A DNA stretch of 64,000 nucleotides from Palsa-739 sp035532535 (GTDB lineage Bacteria > Actinomycetota > Thermoleophilia > Gaiellales > Gaiellaceae), in the NCBI GenBank assembly GCA_035532535.1, contig DATKQT010000026.1, forward strand, positions 48,736 to 112,735, given 5' to 3'. The position numbers and the translations under genes were made by a program. Numbering within the stretch: the first letter of the stretch is position 1; the number at the start of each line of letters is the position of its first letter. The notes under the pieces were generated by a model that was given only the letters and a program-made list of their open reading frames with translations, was not told where the DNA came from and did no database searches. Shown in pieces: positions 40,364 through 47,396 of this stretch.

Positions 40364-40512
40364 AGTAATGGTCTCGCGTCTCTGGCGAGCGAAAAGCAAG
40401 CCAGGCAAGGACGCAGGGAGCGTTCGTAGCTCTAGCTACGGACGCGACTGAGGACGCAGCATGGCGCCGCTTTGCAGCCGCCAGAGATGCACTGACTATT
40501 GCTGGAGGGGGC
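40355..40512 (-). repeat. 158-bp structured inverted-repeat element in the oxidoreductase leader
   Basis: GCCCCCTCCAG (40355-40365) is exactly complementary to CTGGAGGGGGC (40502-40512). The pairing continues through TAATGGTC/GACTATTG (6 of 8) and GTCTCTGGCG (40378-40387) with CGCCAGAGAT (40479-40488; 9 of 10). Inside is a 10-bp hairpin (40420-40445: GCGT, CGTAGC, loop TCTA, GCTACG, ACGC). GGACGCAG occurs at 40409-40416 and 40452-40459. AGTGCC (minus strand) stands at both outer ends, like a target duplication. It fills the space between the nadK stop and the oxidase start. It could be a MITE-like element or a cis-regulatory RNA. Confidence 0.72.
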
Positions 40513-40514
40513 AC

Positions 40515-41321
40515 TTAAGCGAACGTTTCGCGATAGCGGCCGAAGAAGGTCGTCTCCGGCAGCGTGGCGAGGAGGCTGCGCTGGCCGCCCAGCGCGATCA
40601 CGATCTCGTCTCCGGCCTTCATCTGCGCCACCTGACGGCCGTCGACGAGCACGCAGACCGCGACGTCGGAGGTCGCATTCCGCACAGTCAGCGGCGAGCC
40701 GCGCGGCACGACGAGCGGCCGCGCGTGCAGCGAGTGCGGGGCGATGAACGTGATCGCCATCGCGTCGACGCCCCGGACGAGCACCGGGCCGCCGTTGGAG
40801 AGGTTGTACGCCGTCGAGCCCGACGGCGTGGAGCAGATCATCCCGTCGCAGGGGATCGTGCCGAGGTCCTCGCCGCCGACGGAATACGTCAGCTCGATCA
40901 TGCGGCCGAGCGTCGCGCTCGTCGCAACGACGTCGTTGACCGCGACGAACCGGTCGCCGTCGAGCTTCACCTCGAGCGTCGGAAGCTCGAGCACGCGGTA
41001 TTCGCCGGCGAAGACGCGCGAGAGGTCGCCCTCGAGCGCCTCCGGCGTGATCGAGGCGAGGAACCCCACTCGGCCGAAGTTGACGCCGATCACCGGCACG
41101 TCGGTCCCGAGGAGGCGCGCGAGCGTGCGCAAGATGGTTCCGTCGCCTCCGACCGCGACGGTCAGATCGGCGTCCGCGGGCTCGTCGCTGACCGCCAGGC
41201 CCGCCTCTGCGGCAACCTTGCGCACCCGTTCGACCGCAGGACCGACGTCGATGCGTCCGTGCGCGACGACGGCGACCGTCTCAGGCTTGGACGGCTGCGG
41301 CAATTCGCTCGTCGAGGTCAT
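40515..41321 (-). CDS. nadK: NAD kinase
   Basis: A 268-aa enzyme making NADP from NAD. The motifs are LTVAVGGDGTILRTLARL (GGDGT near 58-62), VNFGRVGFLA, VNDVVATSA (Asn-Asp) and the substrate loop CSTPSGSTAYNLS. ATG at 41321 lies 41 bp inside tlyA. A TTG three codons further on is possible. It is co-transcribed with tlyA, and in many actinobacteria recN follows directly. Here the polyamine locus intervenes. Confidence 0.95.
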   Translation of the reverse strand: MTSTSELPQPSKPETVAVVAHGRIDVGPAVERVRKVAAEAGLAVSDEPADADLTVAVGGDGTILRTLARLLGTDVPVIGVNFGRVGFLASITPEALEGDLSRVFAGEYRVLELPTLEVKLDGDRFVAVNDVVATSATLGRMIELTYSVGGEDLGTIPCDGMICSTPSGSTAYNLSNGGPVLVRGVDAMAITFIAPHSLHARPLVVPRGSPLTVRNATSDVAVCVLVDGRQVAQMKAGDEIVIALGGQRSLLATLPETTFFGRYRETFA

Positions 41322-42048
41322 CGGGAAGCGTCGGGGGGTTCGCCTGCGCGAGGTGGAGGAACAGCTCCCGGTTGCCCTTGGGGCCGGGGAGCCCGGAGTC
41401 TACGACCGCGATCGTACGCGCATTCCAGCCGAGCGCGGCTTCCGCCACCTCGCGGACGACCCGCGCGCGCACGCCATCGTCGCGCACGACGCCGCCCTTG
41501 CCCACATCCGCGCGGCCGGCTTCGAACTGCGGCTTGATCAGCACGACGGCGTGCCAGCCGGGCGCTGCGAGGCGCAGCACGGGCGGCAGGGCCACGCGGA
41601 CGGAGATGAAGGAGACGTCGCAGACGACGAGCTGCAGCGCAAACGGCAGCTCGGCGACGGCGCGGGCATTCGTTCGTTCGAGCACCGTGACGCGCTCGTC
41701 ATCGCGCAAACGCTGGTGCAGCTGGCCGTAGCCGACGTCCAGAGCGATCACGCGCGCCGCTCCACGCTGCAGGAGGACGTCGGTGAAGCCGCCCGTCGAC
41801 GCGCCGACGTCGAGGCAGTCGAGGCCTGCCGGATCGATGCCGAAGGCGTCGAGCGCGTGCGCGAGCTTCTCGCCCCCGCGCGAGACGAACGGCGGCCGCG
41901 CCTTCAGCTCGAGGTCGGCGTCCTCGTCCACCTGCTCGCCCGGCTTGTCGTGACCGGTGACGAGGCCGGCGAGGACGAAAGCCTGAGCCTGGGTGCGGGA
42001 CTCGGCCAGGCCGCGCTCCACGAGCAGGACGTCGACGCGCTTTCTCAT
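41281..42048 (-). CDS. tlyA: TlyA-family rRNA 2'-O-methyltransferase
   Basis: A 255-aa protein with an N-terminal S4 RNA-binding domain (KRVDVLLVERGLAESRTQAQ) and a RrmJ-type methyltransferase domain: CLDVGASTGGFTDVLLQ (about 79-95), ALDVGYGQL, CDVSFISVRV and IKPQFEAGR. In mycobacteria TlyA methylates 16S and 23S rRNA and is needed for capreomycin sensitivity. ATG at 42048 is 6 bases after TACCCT. It is divergent from the MpaB-like gene. Confidence 0.94.
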   Translation of the reverse strand: MRKRVDVLLVERGLAESRTQAQAFVLAGLVTGHDKPGEQVDEDADLELKARPPFVSRGGEKLAHALDAFGIDPAGLDCLDVGASTGGFTDVLLQRGAARVIALDVGYGQLHQRLRDDERVTVLERTNARAVAELPFALQLVVCDVSFISVRVALPPVLRLAAPGWHAVVLIKPQFEAGRADVGKGGVVRDDGVRARVVREVAEAALGWNARTIAVVDSGLPGPKGNRELFLHLAQANPPTLPDDLDERIAAAVQA

Positions 42049-42074
42049 GATCTGAGGGTAGACCTAGGTCGTAC

Positions 42075-42851
42075 ATGGACGGCCACTTCTCGGACGACAG
42101 CGCCATCCGCCGGATCGGGCGCGAGTCGGTCCTCATGCTGGGCGGCCCCCGCGCACTGCTCATGCAGGCCGCGCATCCGCTCGTCGCCGCAGGGATCGTC
42201 GACCATTCCCGGTACGGCGAGGAGCCCTGGCGCCGGCTGGCGCGCACGATGACGGCGCTGTACACGATCGTGTTCGGGACGCAAGCCGAGGGCGATCGCA
42301 TGGGCGAGATCACGCGCAGAGCGCACCGGAGCGTGCACGGTTCCAGAGACGGGCGTGCGTACTCCGCCGCCGATCCCGACCTGATGTTGTGGGTGCACTC
42401 GACGCTCGTCGACACCGGGCTCGCGCTGTACGAGCTCTACGTTCGGCCTCTCGATCCGGCAGAGGCCGAAGAGTTCTACGAGCAGATGCAGGCGGTCGCG
42501 CACATCTTCGGTGTTCCGGACGACGTGCACCCGCCCACGCTCGCCGCGTTTCGCTCGTACCAACGCGATCTCATCGAGAACGGAACGGTTCGCGTCGGCG
42601 ACGACGCCCGCGCGGTCGCCGCAACGGTCCTCTCGCCGCCCGTGCCGTTGCCGCTGCGCCCGGCGCTGCGCCTCCTCGCTGCACAGACCGCCGGGCTCCT
42701 GCCGGCCGACCTCCGCGAGCAGTACGGGATTCGACGGCCGCTCCCAGGGACGGCCGGATCGATGCGCAGGCTCATCCCGCTGCTGCCGGCTCAGCTGCGC
42801 CGGACGGAGCGCTTGCCGCTCCGCGTGCTTACCGCCTTCGCCGGCCTGTGA
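42075..42851 (+). CDS. Oxygenase MpaB-family protein (DUF2236)
   Basis: A 258-aa DUF2236 protein with the family's LMLGGPRALLMQAAHPLVAAG, the DHSRY segment, and WVHSTLVDTGLALYELY, whose His residues are potential heme or iron ligands. Relatives include fungal MpaB and the Lcp latex-clearing oxygenases. The substrate is unknown. ATG at 42075 follows a less regular upstream region (TAGACC 10 bases away). Its TGA overlaps the methyltransferase GTG. Confidence 0.85.
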   Translation: MDGHFSDDSAIRRIGRESVLMLGGPRALLMQAAHPLVAAGIVDHSRYGEEPWRRLARTMTALYTIVFGTQAEGDRMGEITRRAHRSVHGSRDGRAYSAADPDLMLWVHSTLVDTGLALYELYVRPLDPAEAEEFYEQMQAVAHIFGVPDDVHPPTLAAFRSYQRDLIENGTVRVGDDARAVAATVLSPPVPLPLRPALRLLAAQTAGLLPADLREQYGIRRPLPGTAGSMRRLIPLLPAQLRRTERLPLRVLTAFAGL

Positions 42852-43615
42852 GGCGCGAACGGCGTGCGACGTTCGACCGGGCGGCCGAGCTGTACGAGCG
42901 CGCGCGGCCGAGCTACCCCGACGAGCTCATCGACGACGTCGTCGCGCTCGCCGAGTTGGGACCATGCTCGCGCGTCGTCGAAATCGGATGCGGAACCGGA
43001 AAGGCGACGCTCCCGCTTGCGGGGCGCGGACTGCGGATCACCTGCGTCGAGCTGGGCGCATCGCTCGCTGCGATCGCTCAGCGAAAGCTCGCGCTCTTCC
43101 CCGGCGTCCAGATCGTCAACGCCGAATTCGAGACCTGGCGTCCCGAGCGTGCGGACTACGACGCCGTCGTCGCCTTCACCGCATTCCACTGGATCCCGCC
43201 CGAGCTGCGCTACCCGCGCGTCGCAGCCGTTCTCCGCGAGGGCGGGGCACTCGCCGTCGCGATGGTGCACCACGTGCTACCCCATGACGTGGATCCGTTC
43301 TTCCTCGAGGTACAGGCCGACTACGAGGCGGCCGGCAAGGGCGGCGACCCGCCGGGCGCACCCGAAGAGGTCGAGGGCTTCGGCGTCGAGATGGAGGCCA
43401 GTGGCCTCTTCCGCGTCGTCGCCGAGCGCCGGCATCGGTGGGACGTGGCGTACACGGCCGACGCGTACGTCGACGTGCTCGGCACGTATTCGAACCACCT
43501 CATGCAGGACGAGGAGACGCGCGAGCGGCTCTTCGACCGCATCCGCGCACGGATCGGCGACCGCACGGTGCGCAAGACGTACCTCGCGACACTCGACGTC
43601 GCGGTGCGGATCTAG
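42848..43615 (+). CDS. Class I SAM-dependent methyltransferase
   Basis: A 255-aa methylase with ATFDRAAELYERARPSYP at the N-terminus, motif I VVEIGCGTGKATLPLA (about 43-58), motif II ITCVELGASLAAIA, and AFTAFHWIPPELRY as motif IV. It resembles type-11 small-molecule methyltransferases. GTG at 42848 overlaps the previous TGA (GTGA), forming a two-gene operon with the MpaB-like oxygenase. The stop overlaps the convergent epimerase end by 4 bp. Confidence 0.87.
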   Translation: MRRERRATFDRAAELYERARPSYPDELIDDVVALAELGPCSRVVEIGCGTGKATLPLAGRGLRITCVELGASLAAIAQRKLALFPGVQIVNAEFETWRPERADYDAVVAFTAFHWIPPELRYPRVAAVLREGGALAVAMVHHVLPHDVDPFFLEVQADYEAAGKGGDPPGAPEEVEGFGVEMEASGLFRVVAERRHRWDVAYTADAYVDVLGTYSNHLMQDEETRERLFDRIRARIGDRTVRKTYLATLDVAVRI

Positions 43616-44346
43616 GACGAGATCCCCCACGTTCCGGCCCACTGCTCGCCGGGCTCGAGGCGGATGACGTCTTCCCCGGTCCGGAACGCGTCCCGCCGGC
43701 ACGTCATCGGCTCGACCCCGATGCAGCGGCGTGCGACGTCGGCCCGCTCGTCACCGGTGTAGAGCTGGACCCACTTCCAGCTCTTGTCCGCCCACACCGT
43801 GACGTCACCGATCTCGATCTCTCCGGCGAACGGATGGGCTTCATCGTGCTTCTCCCCCGGACCGAAGACCTCGTCCGCATGGCGCGCAATGTACGGGTGA
43901 TGGCCGACCCCGAACGGGAGCGCGCGGTCGCCGACGTTCTCGGCCGACGTGCGCACGGTCAACCCGTCCGCACCGAGGCGGTACTCGACGGTCAACCGCA
44001 GCGAGAACGGATAACCGGGCTGCGGATGAAGGACGTGCTCGACCTCGACGAGGTCTTCCCTGCGCGCGATCGGCCGCCAGTTCGCCCAGCGCACGAGGCC
44101 GTGCATCGCCTGCGGCGGCTCGTTCAGGGGCACCTGGTACGTCTCGCCGTCGAACGCGTAGCGGCCTTCGTCGAGCCGGTTCGGCCACGGCGCCAGCACC
44201 TGACCGCGCGCCGACTTGCACATCTGGTCGACCCGATAGCCGTCGAGGACTCCGTCCCACTCGCGGATCCCGCCGCCGACCTCGACCACGACCATGCGCT
44301 GCGCGCCGTGCCGGAGCTCGAACTGCTCGCCGGACGGCGGCGTCAC
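43612..44346 (-). CDS. Aldose 1-epimerase-family protein
   Basis: A 244-aa galactose-mutarotase-like protein: LAPWPNRLDEGRYAF, the catalytic-His segments MHGLVRWANW and FGVGHHPYIA, a substrate Asp near WADKSW, and the Glu-bearing end FRTGEDVIRLEPGEQW. It interconverts sugar anomers; the specific sugar is unknown. It is shorter than E. coli GalM (346) but normal for the actinobacterial branch. GTG at 44346 overlaps the prenyl synthase TGA. Confidence 0.87.
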   Translation of the reverse strand: MTPPSGEQFELRHGAQRMVVVEVGGGIREWDGVLDGYRVDQMCKSARGQVLAPWPNRLDEGRYAFDGETYQVPLNEPPQAMHGLVRWANWRPIARREDLVEVEHVLHPQPGYPFSLRLTVEYRLGADGLTVRTSAENVGDRALPFGVGHHPYIARHADEVFGPGEKHDEAHPFAGEIEIGDVTVWADKSWKWVQLYTGDERADVARRCIGVEPMTCRRDAFRTGEDVIRLEPGEQWAGTWGISS

Positions 44347-45119
44347 GCGGTGCGAACGGCGAGGCCGTCGACGATCTCGCGCAGCACGCTCGTGTCGGCG
44401 TCAACCTCGCCGAGCCGCGCGCGCGCGTTGTCAGCCGCCTCGTCCGCGAGGCGCCGCGCGCCCTCCACGCCGTGCAGCGTGACGTAGCCGTCGCCGTCGA
44501 GGATGTCGTCGACGATCTGGAAGAGCAGGCCTAGCTCATTCGCGAACGAGCGCCACGGCGCCTGCCGCTCCGCCGGCAGTTCCGCCGCCCACAGCGCCAT
44601 CGCCACCGACGCGAAGAAGAGACAGCCCGTCTTCAGGCGATGAACGACGGCGAGGTCGGCGTCGGGGACCATCGTGTCGAGGTACTGGCCGCCGATCATC
44701 CCGAGCGTCGACTGCGCGAGCTCCCGCGCGACGTCCGCCGACGCATACCGGCATGCGAGCCTGAACGCCTCGGCGAGCAGCGCGTCGCCGGCGAGCACCG
44801 CCGTCCCCTCGCCGTACACCGCCCACACGCTCGGCTTCCCGCGCCGCTCGTCGTCGTCGTCGAGCGCAGGCAGGTCGTCGTGGATGAGCGAGAAGTTGTG
44901 CACGAGCTCGATCGCGAGTGCCGCAGGCATCACCTGCTCGACCGGTGCGCCGAGCGCCTCGCCGACTGCGAGCGAGATCACGGGCCGGACGCGCTTGCCG
45001 CCCATCGCGACGAGACCGTAATGCGCCGACTCGGCCTGTCCGTGCAGCTCGGGCCACAGCTTCAGCCGGTCGAGCTCGTCCTCGACGAGCGCACGCAGCT
45101 CGTCAGGACTGTGCGGCAT
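44343..45119 (-). CDS. Polyprenyl diphosphate synthase (IspA-like)
   Basis: A 258-aa trans-prenyltransferase. The first Asp-rich motif is LIHDDLPALDDDD (from D81), the second FQIVDDILDGDG (D204-D208), with GGKRVRP for the IPP site and LKTGCLFFA. It makes a short-chain prenyl diphosphate such as FPP or GGPP. Product length cannot be set from sequence. It lies after nusB and a small helical gene. ATG at 45119 is 17 bp inside the latter. Confidence 0.92.
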   Translation of the reverse strand: MPHSPDELRALVEDELDRLKLWPELHGQAESAHYGLVAMGGKRVRPVISLAVGEALGAPVEQVMPAALAIELVHNFSLIHDDLPALDDDDERRGKPSVWAVYGEGTAVLAGDALLAEAFRLACRYASADVARELAQSTLGMIGGQYLDTMVPDADLAVVHRLKTGCLFFASVAMALWAAELPAERQAPWRSFANELGLLFQIVDDILDGDGYVTLHGVEGARRLADEAADNARARLGEVDADTSVLREIVDGLAVRTA

Positions 45120-45312
45120 CGCTCTCCGCCTCGCGCTTCGCGCGCTCCAGCTCCTCCTCGACCGCCTTCGCCAGCTCGGAGAGCTCGCTCAGGATCTCGA
45201 GCGCGCGCTCGGGCGATGCATTCTCGTCGGTCGAGAGCCGGTCGAGCTCCGTGCGCGCGGCCTCGAGCCGCGCCAGCAACTCTTCCGCCCGGTTGAGGGA
45301 TTCGTCGGTCAA
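45103..45312 (-). CDS. Small helical protein, XseB-like context
   Basis: A 69-aa all-helical, highly charged protein (LNRAEELLARLEAARTEL ... SELSELAKAVEEELERAK). It has the size and coiled-coil look of the exonuclease VII small subunit, which often precedes ispA, but it lacks the usual SFEEAL opening, and no xseA is present here. I leave the function open. TTG at 45312 overlaps the nusB TGA (TTGA), supporting translation as part of the operon. Confidence 0.55.
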   Translation of the reverse strand: MTDESLNRAEELLARLEAARTELDRLSTDENASPERALEILSELSELAKAVEEELERAKREAESDAAQS

Positions 45313-45686
45313 GCCGCCTTCTCTCTCACGATCCTGCCAAGAATGCCGTTCACGAGTCTCCCAGCATCGTCGGATGCGTACCGCTTCGTCAGCGTGATCG
45401 CCTCGTCGAGCACCACCTCGTCGGGGACGTCGCCCGCGTCCAGCTCCTCGAGCGCGACGCGCAACACGTTCCGCTCGACCGCGCCGAGCCGGTCGGCCGT
45501 CCACTCGTCCGACGCCGCCGTGATGCGCGCGTCGAGCTCCGGTGCATGCGCAGCCACGGCCTCGGTCACCTGACGCGTGTACTCGTCGACTTCTCCTTCG
45601 TACAGGGAGCCGAGGGGCGTGCCGGTGACATCCCACTGGTACAGGAGGAAGACGGCGGCGCGGCGAGCCTCGCGACGCGAGGTCAC
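45309..45686 (-). CDS. nusB: Transcription antitermination factor NusB
   Basis: A 125-aa helical NusB: SRREARRAAVFLLYQWD opening, ITAASDEWTADRLGAVERNVLRVAL core, and LDEAITLTKRYASDDAGRLVNGIL near the end. With NusE it binds boxA RNA in rRNA antitermination. GTG at 45686 overlaps the Asp23 gene's stop (GTGA). Confidence 0.93.
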   Translation of the reverse strand: MTSRREARRAAVFLLYQWDVTGTPLGSLYEGEVDEYTRQVTEAVAAHAPELDARITAASDEWTADRLGAVERNVLRVALEELDAGDVPDEVVLDEAITLTKRYASDDAGRLVNGILGRIVREKAA

Positions 45687-45970
45687 TCGAGCTCCTCCAC
45701 GGCCACGTCGACGCCGTCCACGGTGAAGTCGCACATCCGGCCGAGCGCGTCCGCGACCTCCCGCTGTACGTCTCGCGCCACCTCCGGCAGCACCTTGCCG
45801 TACTCCACTGCAAGCTCGAGATCCACGCGCACGTGCCCGCGATCGACGACGATCCCGATCTTCCGCCGCGGCCGCCGCACGCGCGCGCCCTCGACTCCTT
45901 CGACGGCGCGGACGACGATCTGCGTCAGTGCGCCGTCGGTCACCTTCACATCGGGAGCGAGCGTCCTCAC
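45683..45970 (-). CDS. Asp23/Gls24 envelope-stress family protein
   Basis: A 95-aa Asp23-domain protein with VKVTDGALTQIVVRAVEGVEG and VDLELAVEYGKVLPEVARDVQ, the conserved alternation of the family. Members often occur between accC and nusB in Gram-positive genomes, as here. The biochemical role is unclear; some are membrane-linked through partners. GTG at 45970 overlaps the accC stop as GTGA. Confidence 0.87.
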   Translation of the reverse strand: MRTLAPDVKVTDGALTQIVVRAVEGVEGARVRRPRRKIGIVVDRGHVRVDLELAVEYGKVLPEVARDVQREVADALGRMCDFTVDGVDVAVEELE

Positions 45971-47316
45971 GCGGTCACCGTCGCAAGGTGCACTTCGTCG
46001 AGGAACGACGTCGAGTACTCGCCGCTCTGGAACTCCTCGCTGCCGAGAATCTCGTGCAGCACGTCGCGCGTGGTCGGCACGCCCTCGATCTCGAGCTCCT
46101 CGAGCGCCCGCCGTGCCCGCGCGATCGCGAGCTCGCGGGTGTTGTCGCGGATGATGACCTTCGCGATCAGCGAGTCGTAATACGGCGGGATCTCCGATCC
46201 CTCTTCGACGAACGTGTCGATTCGCACGCCGGGGCCGAGCGGCGGCCGGAAGCGCGTGAGCGTGCCCGGCGACGGGCGGAAGTCGTGCCGCGGATCCTCG
46301 GCGTTGATGCGCATCTCGATCGCGTGCCCCGCGCGCGAGGCGCGCCCACCATGCTCGAGCGCCCCGCCGGCGGCGATCCGGACCTGCTGCCGGACGATGT
46401 CGAGCGATGTGACGAGCTCGGTCACCGGGTGCTCGACCTGGAGACGCGCGTTCAACTCGATGAACGAGAACGTGCCGTCGGGACCGACGAGAAACTCGAA
46501 CGTTCCGGCATTGCGGTAGCCGATGTGGCGGCACGCACGCTCCGCGGCGGCCTCCATCTCCTCGCGCAACTCGGGGTCGAGCGCCGGCGACGGCGACTCC
46601 TCGATCAGCTTCTGATGACGTCGCTGGATCGAGCACTCGCGCTCGCCGCACGTGAGCACCGTGCCGTGGTTGTCGCAGAGGACCTGGATCTCGACGTGAC
46701 GGGCGGGCGTGATCGCCTTCTCGACGTACAGCGTCCCGTCTCCGAACGCGGCGTGGGCCTCTGCGGCAGCGCGCTGGAACGCGTCGTGCAGCTCGTCCGG
46801 CTCGGTCACGAGCCGCATGCCCTTCCCGCCGCCGCCGGCCGCGGCCTTGAGCAACACGGGGTAGCCGAGCTGGGCGGCGGCCGCGCGCGCTTCTTGCGGG
46901 TCCGTCGCCCCCTCGGTGCCAGGGACGAGCGGCACGCCCGCTGCGCGCATCTCCTGCTTCGCGAGGGCCTTGTCACCCATGCGCGCCATGACGTCCGCAG
47001 GCGGGCCGATGAAGACGAGGTCGTTGTCCTCGCACATCCGGACGAACTCATCGTTCTCCGCCAGGAACCCGTACCCGGGATGGACCGCCTCGCAGCCGGT
47101 CGTCATGGCCGCGGCGATGACAGACTGGATGTTGAGGTAGCTCTCCGCGGCTGACGGAGGGCCGATGCGGACGGAGCGGTCGGCAAGCCTCACATGCATC
47201 GCGTCCTCGTCGGCGGTCGAGTACACCGCCACCGCCTCGATGCCGAGCTCGTGCAGCGCGCGGATGACGCGCACGGCGATCTCGCCACGGTTGGCTACGA
47301 GGACGCGGGTGAACAC
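45967..47316 (-). CDS. accC: Biotin carboxylase subunit of an acyl-CoA carboxylase
   Basis: A 449-aa ATP-grasp enzyme that carboxylates biotin on its carrier: FTRVLVANRGEIAVRVIRA, the glycine-rich loop KAAAGGGGKGMRLV (about 158-171), GERECSIQRRHQKLIEE and FIELNARLQVEHPVTE with the catalytic Glu/Arg. The length fits AccC (about 450). GTG at 47316 is 6 bases after TAGACT, so it has its own promoter although the carrier-fusion gene lies 80 bp upstream on the same strand. That neighbour is the probable partner. No carboxyltransferase AccA/AccD gene is in the window. Confidence 0.95.
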   Translation of the reverse strand: MFTRVLVANRGEIAVRVIRALHELGIEAVAVYSTADEDAMHVRLADRSVRIGPPSAAESYLNIQSVIAAAMTTGCEAVHPGYGFLAENDEFVRMCEDNDLVFIGPPADVMARMGDKALAKQEMRAAGVPLVPGTEGATDPQEARAAAAQLGYPVLLKAAAGGGGKGMRLVTEPDELHDAFQRAAAEAHAAFGDGTLYVEKAITPARHVEIQVLCDNHGTVLTCGERECSIQRRHQKLIEESPSPALDPELREEMEAAAERACRHIGYRNAGTFEFLVGPDGTFSFIELNARLQVEHPVTELVTSLDIVRQQVRIAAGGALEHGGRASRAGHAIEMRINAEDPRHDFRPSPGTLTRFRPPLGPGVRIDTFVEEGSEIPPYYDSLIAKVIIRDNTRELAIARARRALEELEIEGVPTTRDVLHEILGSEEFQSGEYSTSFLDEVHLATVTA

Positions 47317-47396
47317 GCGGAGAGTCTATGGTCCGATGCGTGGACGTTCCCGACACGATCGTCGGCGGCCCTTGCGTGCTACCGCGGCCGGTTGGA

